Assembly (NCBI GenBank): GCA_026129545.1
Contig: JAHCHX010000004.1
Location: 124,001-188,000, forward strand
Direction of reading: 5' to 3'
Source of the DNA: Saprospiraceae bacterium
GTDB taxonomy: Bacteria; Bacteroidota; Bacteroidia; Chitinophagales; Saprospiraceae
DNA length: 64,000 nucleotides
The position numbers were made by a program, and so were the translations under genes. Below the pieces are notes generated by a model. That model saw only the letters and a list, made by a program, of their open reading frames with translations. It ran no database searches and was not told the origin of the DNA. Below, piece by piece: positions 55,201 to 63,805 of this stretch (positions within the stretch are counted from its first letter, which is position 1; every line of letters begins with the position of its first letter).

Positions 55201-58200
55201 CAGACCAATCCCAACAGCCCCCCGGTGCAGTGTGGCAACAGCATCACGACTTTTACAATCCCAGTGGCGCAATTCAACGACTGGCTCACGGATGGCGAGC
55301 TGACCCTCACACTTGCGCCCAACGGCACGGGAAGCGATGCCATCAACGCGCTGGCGACTTGCGCGGGTGGGCGTGCGCGAGCCGAGCTCACTTACCAATT
55401 TGCCAACCCACAGCTGCCCGTCACATTGCAATTCAGCCTCGATGGCAACGCGCCCATGCCTTACCCCCCATCGGGCCCCTTCACGCTCGACGCGGGCACA
55501 CACACCGTTACTTATACCGCGATTGATTGTGCTGGCAACAGCTCGACGGCGACCACTGTCATCGAGGTGATAGACGTGGAGCCACCCACCGTAATACCGC
55601 CCGCGCCTTCCACCTTTTATGTTGGGCAAAATAACTGCGCCGCCATTGTGACGCTGCCATTCCCAACCATCAGCGACAACTGCGACGTGTCTGGAAAAAT
55701 CGTGCAGTCATCCGCGAGTCTGCCTGTTATTTTTGAAAATGACCCCAACGCGGGCCTTATTCCCAAAGATATTTTTCTGACGATTACAGGGCTTGTGCCC
55801 AATGCGATTTCAAATGGAACGCTCACCATTCGGCACAGGGGCGACAACGACAATGCGCCGGGAGGGGAGTTTTTCCGTGTGTTTGACGAAGGCAACAACT
55901 TTTTGTCCATCACCTCTTCGGGCACTGCGGTGGGTCAATGCTCGCTTTTCCACGAAACAGTCATCAATGTCACGGCCAATCAAATCAATGCTTGGGCGGC
56001 AGGCAACGGCACGACTTCCATCAAACTGGAAGCCAACGACGATGCGGGGAATTTTACCGACTTTATTGACCCTTGCGACGCGCTGTTGCCCGACATGACC
56101 GATGGCATCAGCCGGGTGCAGGCCGTGTTGGAGTATAGTTTTGCCGTGGTCGCTTACGAAATCCGCAACAGCAACGACGAGCTGGTGCGCTTCGGCACAC
56201 TCATCGGCAACCAAACAACCGACACCTTGCCACCCGGAACCTACACAGTGAAGTATCGGACAAACGATGCCAGCGGCCTCGAAGGGATGGCCAGCTTTAG
56301 CATTATGGTGCTTGACACGGTGCGGCCAGTCGCGGTGTGCCAGTCGCTCACGATTCAGGTGAATCCCTCTGGTTTGCCCAACGACACTTACATCCTGCAA
56401 CCCTCGGAAGTGGACAATGGCAGTTGGGACAACTGCTCTGGCACCGCGCTGAGTTTTCAGCTTTCCCAGACGGATTTTGTATGCAGTCAAGCAGGCAACA
56501 ACTTCAACGTGACGATGACGGTGACCGATGCGGCGGGCAATTCCTCCTCTTGTTCTGCGCTTGTGAGCGTGATAACCACCATTTTACAGCCAACCTACGA
56601 CCCAGTGTGCGAAGGGGGCACGTTGCGCCTGTATGCCAATCCGCCCACCACCGCTTCCACTTATTCGTGGAGTGGCCCCAATGGGTTTTCCTCCAACCTC
56701 CAAAACCCCACATTGCCCGCGCTGATACAAAGTCAAGGAACTTATTGTGTCACCGTGACGGGGTTGACCGGCTGCACCGCCACGGGTTGCGTCACCGTCA
56801 TGCTGGTGACCTTGCCCGACCAACCCATCATATCGGCCAACAAGGTTTCTTTCTGTGCGGGGGAAAACATCGTGCTAGCCACCCCGACTTATGCGGGGCA
56901 AAACGTGAGTTATCAGTGGTTTTTGGATACCCTGCCCGGTGGCCCCGTCTTGCTCGGCACCACCATGCAACCCATTTTCACCATCTCACAGCCAGCGGTG
57001 GGTGCTTATCGCTATTTCGTCCGAGTGTCGGCAGACAACTGCGTGTCGGTCAATTCCAACCTGCTCACCGCTACCGTATATCCCATTCCGCCCGCAGCCG
57101 TCAATCCGAACGCCATCAACCTTTGCCAGTGCGAGCCGCTCACGCTGAACTCCACGACACCACCTCAGCCCGGGCTGACTTACGCTTGGACCGGTCCCAG
57201 CGGATACAACAGCAACGCGCAAAGCCCGCTAGTGACCAACTGTGCCAACCCAAGCATTCACACGGGGATTTATACCTTGATAACCCAACAGAACAATTGT
57301 TTCTCCGCGCCCGTCACGGTGAGCGTGAACGTAGGTGAAAAACCCGCCACGCCCCAACTCACAGGCGCCACCAAAGTGTGCGTGGGTGCCACCGTCACGC
57401 TGATTTGCACCGAAATACAAAATGTGAACTACTACGAGTGGCAATCGCCCAGCTTTGTCACTGTCACCACCCAAATCAACTCCCTCGTCCTCAACGACGT
57501 GATGGTGGCGGATTCGGGTGTCTGGCGCGTGCGGGTGTTCAAGCAAGGTTGCTTCTCCGACTGGTCGGCGCCCATACTCGTGGAAGTGGAGGAATACCCA
57601 ACAGTGGTGGCCAGCGCCAACACACCGCTTTGTCAGGGCGGTCCGCTGCAATTGTCCGCCAGTTCGAATATCCCATTGCCTTCGGACAACTGGGCGTGGT
57701 ACGGGCCGGGCGGCTGGACGTTTTTCGGGCAGCCCAACGCGACCCGCAACCCTGCTGTGGCAGGCACCTACATGGTAATCGGGCGCACCAAATTTGGATG
57801 CCCCGACACATCGTTCGTGAATGTGACGGTGATAGACCCACCCGTGATTACTTCTGTCACGCACACGGCCCCGGTCTGCGCGGATGGTTCGAGCGCAGTG
57901 CTGCAAGCAGTGACTTTTTCGGACAACCCGCCGCTCACATACAGCTGGACAGGGCCAGGCGGATTCATGAGCAGTGCCCCCATGCCAGTGATACCCGGCA
58001 TCACAGCAGCGCAAAACGGCACCTACAATCTGGTGGTGATGGATGCTTTTGGCTGCGTGTCAGCCATGAAATCCACGACGGTCAGCATTCAAGACCCACC
58101 TATCACGCCCATTTTGGCCGTGACCCCGCCAGTAGTATGCGCGGGTGCGGACGTGACCATTTCCATCACGAACGCCAATCAATACCCGCCCACCACTACC

Positions 58201-60252
58201 ATCTACACTTGGTTCAAACCCAATGGCGATACGTCCACCACACAGCCGTTTATCATCATACCCAGCGTGCAAACGCCCGCCAATGGCAACTACTTCAACT
58301 TGGTGACGGTGACAGGCTGCATTTCGGACACCTCCGCCCCCGTCAATCTGGTCGTGAACCCCATTCCGAACTCGCCCGTCGTCACGGCCAACACACCCCT
58401 TTGCGAGGGCGACACGCTGAAACTAAGCACCCCGCTCGTGTTCAACGCCACCTACTCATGGTCGGGGCCAGCAGGCACGGTGTTCATACCGAGCGCCAAT
58501 GTGCGCAACCCCATCATCCCAAACATCAACGCCAACCACGCGGGCAACTATGCCGTGACCATCACCGTCAATGGCTGCTCCGCAAGCGGAGAGGGGGTCA
58601 ACGTGCAAGTCATCCCACGCCCCAAACAGCCGATTATCAAAACGCCCATTCAGGATGTCTGCCTCGACCAAGCAGGTGCCATCTTGACCATACAAGTCAC
58701 GGACTCCTCGCAAGTGCCGGGCGCGCAATACACTTGGTACTATGCCCCCACGCAGACCGTATTGAGCGGCCCCGGGTTCCCCATCGCCTACCAAACCACC
58801 GATTTTGGCAATTTCAATCACGGGCTTAACGGCTTTTATGTGATAGCCAGCAAAGACGGTTGCAGCTCGCTGCCTTCGGCTACCGTGCAGGTCAGGTTCG
58901 ACACCATTCCCAACATCAACCCCTTGGCGGGTCAGGACATGGATGCCTGCGCCTCGGCACCCATTCAACTGAACGCCTCGAACCCCACACCTGCCACAGG
59001 CTTCTGGACCCAGCTGACCACCTTCCCCGGCATATTCGACAACGCGAGCAGCCCCACTGCCAAATTGACTGGGGTGATTCCGGGTGTCATCTATCAACTG
59101 CAATGGACACTTTCCAATGGTGGCTGTAAAAATTACGCGAACGACACCGTTTTCATAAAAACGTTTGCGCCGGAAACGGCCACAGTAATAGACAGCTTGA
59201 TTCAGGTGTGCTACGCCACCACCGTGCAATTGAACGCCGTGCAAGGGATAAATGTGGATGGCTACTGGACGCAGCCGCCCGGTCAAGAGATGCTCACGGG
59301 ATTCCACATCGTGGACCCGCTCGACCCCAAAACGGAAGTGGATAGCCTTGCCGACGGCAACACCAACATCCTTTATTTCTGGAATCTCGACAATGGCGCC
59401 TGCGGCATCTCGACCGCCACCGTGACCATTCGCAACTTCGGCTCAAGAGCCGACGGGGGCGCCGACCAAGTGCTGTGCAGGAATGACTCTTGCACCACGC
59501 TCATCGCTCAACAGCCCCCCACGGGCGAATCGGGGCTTTGGTATAGCAACGACCCAACCTTGGTCTTTTCCAACCCGACCAGCCACATCACCTCCGTCTG
59601 CAACCTAAAACGCGGGGCCAACACGGTCATCTGGATGACCAACAATGGCTTCTGCGGCCCACAATCGTACGACACCGTGCAGATTGTGTATGACTTGCAG
59701 CCCACAGCAGTGCCCGACGAATATAGCATTGGCTTCGGAACCGTTTTCAACTTCAACGTCTTGCTGAACGACATTTTGCCCCAGCAATACAGCGTCACGG
59801 TGGAACAGCCCCCATCGGGTGGCCAATTGACCGAACTGGCACCGGGCCTTTTCACCTATCGCCCCAATGTGAACTTCGCAGGGGAAGACTTGATGATTTA
59901 CAAGGTGTGCAACCTGGTGTGCCCCACCGCGACGTGCAGCACGGCCATCGTCAGGCTCAATGTGGGCACCATTGACGAGTGCCCCATCTTCAACGTCATC
60001 ACCCCCAATGACGACAGCGTGAACGACTTCCTCTTCATCCCTTGCATTGACACAGGAGAGACCGCCGACAACGAGGTCACGATATTCAACCAATGGGGCG
60101 ACGTGGTGTATCACGCACAACCTTATGACAACAACAACCCGTGGAGAGGCCAATACAAAGGCCAAGACCTCCCGGTCGGCACCTATTTCTACGTCATCAA
60201 ATTCAACGGGCAAGTAAAACCCAAAGCAGGCTTTTTGCAACTGCAACGATGA
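52297..60252 (+). CDS. Giant surface protein with HYR/Ig-like repeats and gliding-type C-terminal domain
   Basis: 2651 residues from the ATG at 52297. An N-terminal signal segment (about 14-34, LCLFVCDFNGLQAQ) is followed by many HYR/Ig-like repeats of about 80-100 residues up to about 1370 (recurrent TATDNCGN-type motifs such as WTATDNCGNARTYTQ), and then PKD/Ig-like repeats (about 1400-2450; CEGGTLRLYANPPTTASTYS, YSWSGPNGFSS). The C-terminal about 90 residues are a CHU_C/type-B T9SS domain (VITPNDDSVNDFLFIPCI .. FNQWGDVVYHA .. LPVGTYFYVIKFNG). It is exported by T9SS and anchored to the cell surface as an adhesin, probably assisted by the PorP/SprF protein encoded downstream. Confidence 0.92.
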   Translation: MKQVRMTNRLRRRLPAMPIMLGLCLFVCDFNGLQAQQGFFNFTPPSPSVYPVLPYPDCAQTLAGAGVMPTVSSNIGAVITASVFDSVASGFSPNDLWTAPTLNLIVVWYVADNQGHTANFTFSISFVDNSPPVLNNTPPPAESYASIVQVPPPPNVTANDCTPVMLTFVQSTPPDTCLAGSFTRTWTAKDTFNNVTTFTQTITIAADVLPPVISFFPQNGSAPCEQLATAYPAWLAQQMSLFQAADASGIKSYTNNAPPNFPPGCTVPLTVVFRATDNCNLFSTATAVFSTSDNKPPTVLAPAKDTVAYCSPSNNHLTRLGAWIQQRGYSNVIDSCSGPVTYIMRIGGMNKDSAGVVAEFLASFANGCGTQQIGSQTYNKVRGKISVDFFATDACGNSAFVNQATFGAIDTLPPVITGSNTTEQCGGGNDNANLQAWINAHGNAVVTDDCSGFTWTNFSYATSDGQNGNGVFNAGPYPQVQAHNCAWWADVTFRATDDCGNSAAITLRFQIVDTQAPVIAGHPDTVTLSCANPVPTLSPAFVTDNCDTSMTLAYAFTVSDSLCPGSYTMNVTWSATDDCGNTGTATQKVLVRDTNGPVFTLVPPNVTFRCDTFVLPPFPTAGVDITATDQCSGVTSIVAQDVSQQNPNPATCGHYTYNIIRTFTATDACGNTSTASQLISVIDNLGPAPGGLLDTTMTCDAQPFPTPPPAPVDACSGPTALPVFVNDVISNGPCDDAYIIIRNWQAEDVCGNTSIIPQNIHVVDTVAPTLSNIPPDVTVECNAIPVPPDASTFNATDNCDETVLVTMNDTEIRNPNTADCNHWTNYLIRREWTATDNCGNARTYTQNISVQDNTGPVIQTVPSVTLPAAPGLCSAMVGIPAPISFYDVCTSQKSAVMLKDTSLLVNTSGGPNNTTPVDTVVFQWSSPNFPPDMPALDPVTLKIFLDIADAEGPTEFFRVYGENGFLIGQTNPNSPPVQCGNSITTFTIPVAQFNDWLTDGELTLTLAPNGTGSDAINALATCAGGRARAELTYQFANPQLPVTLQFSLDGNAPMPYPPSGPFTLDAGTHTVTYTAIDCAGNSSTATTVIEVIDVEPPTVIPPAPSTFYVGQNNCAAIVTLPFPTISDNCDVSGKIVQSSASLPVIFENDPNAGLIPKDIFLTITGLVPNAISNGTLTIRHRGDNDNAPGGEFFRVFDEGNNFLSITSSGTAVGQCSLFHETVINVTANQINAWAAGNGTTSIKLEANDDAGNFTDFIDPCDALLPDMTDGISRVQAVLEYSFAVVAYEIRNSNDELVRFGTLIGNQTTDTLPPGTYTVKYRTNDASGLEGMASFSIMVLDTVRPVAVCQSLTIQVNPSGLPNDTYILQPSEVDNGSWDNCSGTALSFQLSQTDFVCSQAGNNFNVTMTVTDAAGNSSSCSALVSVITTILQPTYDPVCEGGTLRLYANPPTTASTYSWSGPNGFSSNLQNPTLPALIQSQGTYCVTVTGLTGCTATGCVTVMLVTLPDQPIISANKVSFCAGENIVLATPTYAGQNVSYQWFLDTLPGGPVLLGTTMQPIFTISQPAVGAYRYFVRVSADNCVSVNSNLLTATVYPIPPAAVNPNAINLCQCEPLTLNSTTPPQPGLTYAWTGPSGYNSNAQSPLVTNCANPSIHTGIYTLITQQNNCFSAPVTVSVNVGEKPATPQLTGATKVCVGATVTLICTEIQNVNYYEWQSPSFVTVTTQINSLVLNDVMVADSGVWRVRVFKQGCFSDWSAPILVEVEEYPTVVASANTPLCQGGPLQLSASSNIPLPSDNWAWYGPGGWTFFGQPNATRNPAVAGTYMVIGRTKFGCPDTSFVNVTVIDPPVITSVTHTAPVCADGSSAVLQAVTFSDNPPLTYSWTGPGGFMSSAPMPVIPGITAAQNGTYNLVVMDAFGCVSAMKSTTVSIQDPPITPILAVTPPVVCAGADVTISITNANQYPPTTTIYTWFKPNGDTSTTQPFIIIPSVQTPANGNYFNLVTVTGCISDTSAPVNLVVNPIPNSPVVTANTPLCEGDTLKLSTPLVFNATYSWSGPAGTVFIPSANVRNPIIPNINANHAGNYAVTITVNGCSASGEGVNVQVIPRPKQPIIKTPIQDVCLDQAGAILTIQVTDSSQVPGAQYTWYYAPTQTVLSGPGFPIAYQTTDFGNFNHGLNGFYVIASKDGCSSLPSATVQVRFDTIPNINPLAGQDMDACASAPIQLNASNPTPATGFWTQLTTFPGIFDNASSPTAKLTGVIPGVIYQLQWTLSNGGCKNYANDTVFIKTFAPETATVIDSLIQVCYATTVQLNAVQGINVDGYWTQPPGQEMLTGFHIVDPLDPKTEVDSLADGNTNILYFWNLDNGACGISTATVTIRNFGSRADGGADQVLCRNDSCTTLIAQQPPTGESGLWYSNDPTLVFSNPTSHITSVCNLKRGANTVIWMTNNGFCGPQSYDTVQIVYDLQPTAVPDEYSIGFGTVFNFNVLLNDILPQQYSVTVEQPPSGGQLTELAPGLFTYRPNVNFAGEDLMIYKVCNLVCPTATCSTAIVRLNVGTIDECPIFNVITPNDDSVNDFLFIPCIDTGETADNEVTIFNQWGDVVYHAQPYDNNNPWRGQYKGQDLPVGTYFYVIKFNGQVKPKAGFLQLQR

Positions 60253-60278
60253 ACGGAGTGCGGGAACATACCCATATT

Positions 60279-60340
60279 TTGCCACAAAGCCCCAAAGGTT
60301 TCAAAATCAACCTCTTGTAACCTTTGAGACTTTGTGGCAA
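60279..60340. repeat. 62-base hairpin between giant gene and porP-like gene
   Basis: TTGCCACAAAG (60279-60289) and CTTTGTGGCAA (60330-60340) are exact complements; inside, AAAGGTT (60294-60300) pairs with AACCTTT (60319-60325) across symmetrical 4-base internal loops. It lies 26 bases after the giant gene's stop. It may end that transcript or stabilise its 3' end. Confidence 0.8.
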
Positions 60341-60485
60341 CATTGATAAACTTGGTCAGTGGCGTATTAACCCAAACAATAATCAGTGGCCAAAAAGACT
60401 TCGATGCGTCAATAGGCACCTCAAAGCCCCAATCGAACCAATCGGCTCAATCGAACCAATCGAACAACCCTACCTTCGTCCAGTC

Positions 60486-61439
60486 ATGAAAAAGTATTGC
60501 CTACTATGGGTGTTGTCATTTGCCTGCCTAACTGTGGAAGCTCAACAAGAGCCACAGCTGACGCAATTCATGTTCAATAAAATGGCTTACAATCCCGCCT
60601 ATGCAGGCACGTTTGAATCGCCCACGCTGGCAGCTATTTACCGCAAACAATGGATAGGGCTGGATGGCGCGCCAGAGACACAAGTGCTGTCGTACACGCA
60701 GCGGGCGCTCAACAATCGCATCGGGCTAGGCGGCACCCTGACACGCCACGTCGTTGGCATCAGCCGCAACATCACGTTGGATGTCCCCTATGCCTACCAC
60801 ATACCCGTCAAACGCGGCACCATCAGCGCGGCGGTTCAGTTCAACGTGCGGCATCTCTATCAAAACTGGGCCGACGAGCGCCTGCGCCCCTCGCAAATGC
60901 TCGACAACGCCATTCCAACCGAAGCGCAGAGCAAATACTTGGTCAATTTTGGCACCGGAATTTTTTACTCCGGCACCCACTGGTTCGCAGGGCTGGCCGC
61001 TCCCCGATTGCTGAACAACAACATTGACTTTCTCGACTTCGACGAGGAAATGAGCCGCGAGGTGCAGCACATCTACGGTATGCTCGGCACCAGTTTTTAC
61101 ATCAACAAAGACTTGGAGCTCACGCCGCAGGCATTGCTGAAATACGCCATCGGGGCACCTTTCGACATGGATGTGAACACGAGCATCATGTGGAAGAGAA
61201 AATTCTATGGAGGGTTGGGGTATCGGCTCGGCGGCGATACCAACGGAGTGGGAGAGAGCGTTGATGTGATGTTCGGGCTTCAAGCCACCGAAAACCTGTT
61301 CTTCTGTTTCTCCTACGACATTGGCCTGACCCGGCTGCGACGCTACAACAGCGGCTCTATCGAGGCCACCGTTCGTTGGTGGTTCAACCCACCCGCACAG
61401 GTAGAGGGCGGTCAAATCGAGACAGGTCGCCCGTGGTAA
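60486..61439 (+). CDS. PorP/SprF family type IX secretion membrane protein
   Basis: 317 residues from the ATG at 60486. Signal peptide MKKYCLLWVLSFACLTVEAQ; the mature part begins QEPQLTQFMFNKMAYNPAYAG, the family hallmark, and continues as a beta-barrel (GLGGTLTRHVVGISRN, YGGLGYRLGGDTNGVGESVD, FCFSYDIGLTRL, EATVRWWF). SprF-type proteins are needed to export or anchor SprB-type adhesins; here the adhesin gene is directly upstream, so it is probably its dedicated partner. Confidence 0.95.
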   Translation: MKKYCLLWVLSFACLTVEAQQEPQLTQFMFNKMAYNPAYAGTFESPTLAAIYRKQWIGLDGAPETQVLSYTQRALNNRIGLGGTLTRHVVGISRNITLDVPYAYHIPVKRGTISAAVQFNVRHLYQNWADERLRPSQMLDNAIPTEAQSKYLVNFGTGIFYSGTHWFAGLAAPRLLNNNIDFLDFDEEMSREVQHIYGMLGTSFYINKDLELTPQALLKYAIGAPFDMDVNTSIMWKRKFYGGLGYRLGGDTNGVGESVDVMFGLQATENLFFCFSYDIGLTRLRRYNSGSIEATVRWWFNPPAQVEGGQIETGRPW

Positions 61440-61449
61440 GAACTGTCCC

Positions 61450-61554
61450 GCACCCCGCGCCGCCTCGTTTTCAACACTGTCGAAGGCGCATCCGTTCAAA
61501 ATCAGAGACATCAATCATGAACATCTGACAAGTGTCTTGGTGAATCAAGGTATA
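61450..61554 (+). repeat. Interspersed repeat R1, copy 6
   Basis: Diverged in its first half (CCGCGCCGCCTCGTTTTCAA) but clear in the second (AAAATCAGAGACATCAATCA, then CATCTGAC and GAATCAAGG), ending GGTATA at 61554. It lies between the PorP/SprF and OmpA genes; the ATG at 61554 is created by its end. Confidence 0.8.
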
Positions 61555-61580
61555 TGTTTCAATTTTTTTTTCACAAACCA

Positions 61581-63644
61581 ATGTTTGATATGCTTCGCAA
61601 AATAATCCTTTTAGTCCCCCTTCTCATATTTGCATCCGTGGTGGTGGTGTCGGCGCAACAGTCGTCGAAAAGCAAATCGAAAGACCGCTTTCGCGAAAAA
61701 GACGACCGCCGATATCCGGTGCGGGTGCAAAATGCCAACGAAATCAATCAGGAAGGCTCCGACTTTGCCCCCACCTATTTCAAGCAGGGCATCGTGTTCG
61801 TGTCGAGCCGTGGCAAAACCGGCCCGCGCGACCCCAAAACAGGGGAAACCTACGCAGAGCTGTACTACGCTTTTTTCAACTACAACGGAGAGCCTAGCTT
61901 TCCGCAGCGGGTGAATTTCACCACCGAAAAAAGGTCTAATTTCCATGATGGCCCGGTCTGTTTCACCCGCGACAACAAGACGGCCTACATGACCATGAAC
62001 AACAACAAGGACGGGGTCATCAAAGCCAGCAAAAGCGGCAAGGTCAATCTCAAAATATACGAGTCGCACTATGGCCGCCCCGATTGGAGCAAGGCAGTGG
62101 AATTGCCCTTCAACGGCGATGAATACAACTGCATGCACCCCAGCATCACCTCCGATGGCACCAAAATGTTCTTCGCGTCGGATATGCCCGGCGGTTATGG
62201 GGGCTTCGATATTTATGTGGTGGAGCGCACGGGTAGCGGCTGGGGCACTCCGGTCAATCTTGGCCCAAGCATCAACACGGAGAAAAACGAGATTTTCCCC
62301 TTCATCAGCCAGTCAGGCGCGTTGTTTTTCAGCTCCAATGGCCGCGCCAACTCGCTGGGCGGATTCGACAACTACTACGTCAACAATCCCTTGGACAACC
62401 CGGAAGAAGTCATCAACCTCGGCGACGAGTTCAACTCCTCCGCCGACGATCTGTCGTTCATCATTGACGACGAGGGCAAAAGCGGTTTTTTTACCAGCAA
62501 TCGCGCACGCGGCGCAGGCAAAGACGATATCTACCGATTCGAATCGCCCAAAGGCTTGGAGGGCGTCGGCAAGCCAGAGGTCAACCTGACCCAGTTCGTC
62601 GTGACAGATGCCAAGACGGGCCTGCCCCTCCAAAAGGCCGAAATCCGCATCCTGCAACCCTCCGAAGACGGATTCATTAGTGGCAACAAAGATTTTTACA
62701 CGGTTGACTTCTTGCCCGTGCAAGACCAACCCAACGCGCTCAGCCTGCAACTCGTGCGCAAAGGCGCCGAAAATCTTGGCAGCGCCGACCTATACAGCAA
62801 CGCGGAAGGCAAGGCGCAAACAGAGCTGACACGCTACCACAACTATCTTGTGCTGGTGAGCCTACCCGGTTACAGCCTGAAAGAGAAACTTTTCACGGTG
62901 GACGCGGACAAACCGCTCACCCTCAATTTTGCGCTCAACGAGGAGCCGGTCTGCCTGCGAGCAGGAGGCTTGGTCACCATCGCGGGCATGGGCACCCGTG
63001 TGGCAAACGCCACCATCAAATTCGTGCACCGCGAGACAGGCCGCACGGAGATGGTGCGCACCAATTGGAGCGGCGAATATGCCGCGTGTCTGCTCATGGA
63101 AGGCGACTATGTGGTGTATTTGGAGCGTCCCGGCTTCAAGACGGAGAACTACCGCATCCAAAACCTGAAAAAAGGATTGAACCCATTCCAAGAGACCCGG
63201 CTGGAGCCGCTCACGCCTGATGCCACGCTCGAGGCTTCCATGCCGTTGGCTACGGGCATTCAGGAAGGCTCGGTCATCGTGCTCGACCGGATTTTCTACG
63301 AATACAACAAAAGCACGCTCAACACAAGCGCCGTGCGCTACTTGGATGCGTTGATTGACTTGCTGAAACGCTACCCGGAAATGGAGATTGACCTCGTATC
63401 TCATACCGACACGCGCGGCGACGCAAGGCTCAACCAAGAACTCACCGATGCCCGCGCCGAAAACGCCAAAACGTATCTTGTTTACAAAGGCATCGGCTCT
63501 AATCGAATCAAGGCTTACGGCAAAGGGGAGACAGAACCGCGCAACCGCTGCACCGACGGAGTGGAGTGTTCCGACGAGGAGCACCAGCAAAACAACCGTT
63601 TGGAAGTCAAAATTCGCAAAGTGGGCAAGCTTCCAAAACCCTGA
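61581..63644 (+). CDS. OmpA family protein with PD40 propeller
   Basis: 687 residues from the ATG at 61581 (MFDMLRKIILLVPLLIFASV; 61590 also possible). The upstream ATG at 61554 lies at the end of a repeat and is not chosen. Domains: signal peptide, PD40/WD40-like propeller (about 50-290; FAPTYFKQGIVFVSSRGK, MHPSITSDGTKMFFASDMPG, IFPFISQSGALFFSSNG), a CarboxypepD_reg/Ig-like region (about 320-540), and an OmpA C-terminal peptidoglycan-binding domain (about 575-687; YLDALIDLLKRYPEMEIDLV, HTDTRGDARLNQELTDARAE). It resembles PorE/SprE-associated proteins that couple T9SS to peptidoglycan, and follows the PorP/SprF gene. Confidence 0.9.
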   Translation: MFDMLRKIILLVPLLIFASVVVVSAQQSSKSKSKDRFREKDDRRYPVRVQNANEINQEGSDFAPTYFKQGIVFVSSRGKTGPRDPKTGETYAELYYAFFNYNGEPSFPQRVNFTTEKRSNFHDGPVCFTRDNKTAYMTMNNNKDGVIKASKSGKVNLKIYESHYGRPDWSKAVELPFNGDEYNCMHPSITSDGTKMFFASDMPGGYGGFDIYVVERTGSGWGTPVNLGPSINTEKNEIFPFISQSGALFFSSNGRANSLGGFDNYYVNNPLDNPEEVINLGDEFNSSADDLSFIIDDEGKSGFFTSNRARGAGKDDIYRFESPKGLEGVGKPEVNLTQFVVTDAKTGLPLQKAEIRILQPSEDGFISGNKDFYTVDFLPVQDQPNALSLQLVRKGAENLGSADLYSNAEGKAQTELTRYHNYLVLVSLPGYSLKEKLFTVDADKPLTLNFALNEEPVCLRAGGLVTIAGMGTRVANATIKFVHRETGRTEMVRTNWSGEYAACLLMEGDYVVYLERPGFKTENYRIQNLKKGLNPFQETRLEPLTPDATLEASMPLATGIQEGSVIVLDRIFYEYNKSTLNTSAVRYLDALIDLLKRYPEMEIDLVSHTDTRGDARLNQELTDARAENAKTYLVYKGIGSNRIKAYGKGETEPRNRCTDGVECSDEEHQQNNRLEVKIRKVGKLPKP

Positions 63645-63663
63645 TGGCAAGGCAAAAAGAACG

Positions 63664-63706
63664 CGAGGCCGCTGTGTTGTTTAGCAATGCAGCGGCCTCG
63701 TCTTTT
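63664..63706 (+). terminator. Rho-independent terminator after the OmpA gene
   Basis: CGAGGCCGCTG (63664-63674) and CAGCGGCCTCG (63690-63700) form an exact 11-bp stem with a 15-base loop, followed by TCTTTT. It lies 19 bases after the stop and ends the adhesin-porP-ompA cluster. Confidence 0.85.
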
Positions 63707-63748
63707 CAGAGGGCTTAAATAATAAATGGCTTTCCCCCCTTCATGCAG

Positions 63749-63756
63749 TATTTTTG
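63749..63756 (+). promoter_or_regulatory. -7 box before the last gene
   Basis: TATTTTTG, exact TAnnTTTG match, 49 bases before the ATG at 63806. The -33 element is not clear. Confidence 0.5.
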
Positions 63757-63805
63757 CCGTTGAAAGGAATGATTCGCGCAATCCCGCCCAACACAGTTAC
63801 TGCTC

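Noticed and set aside
61554..61580. Upstream start for the OmpA/PD40 gene
   Set aside because: The ATG is formed by the end of a dispersed repeat, and the signal peptide begins cleanly at 61581 or 61590.
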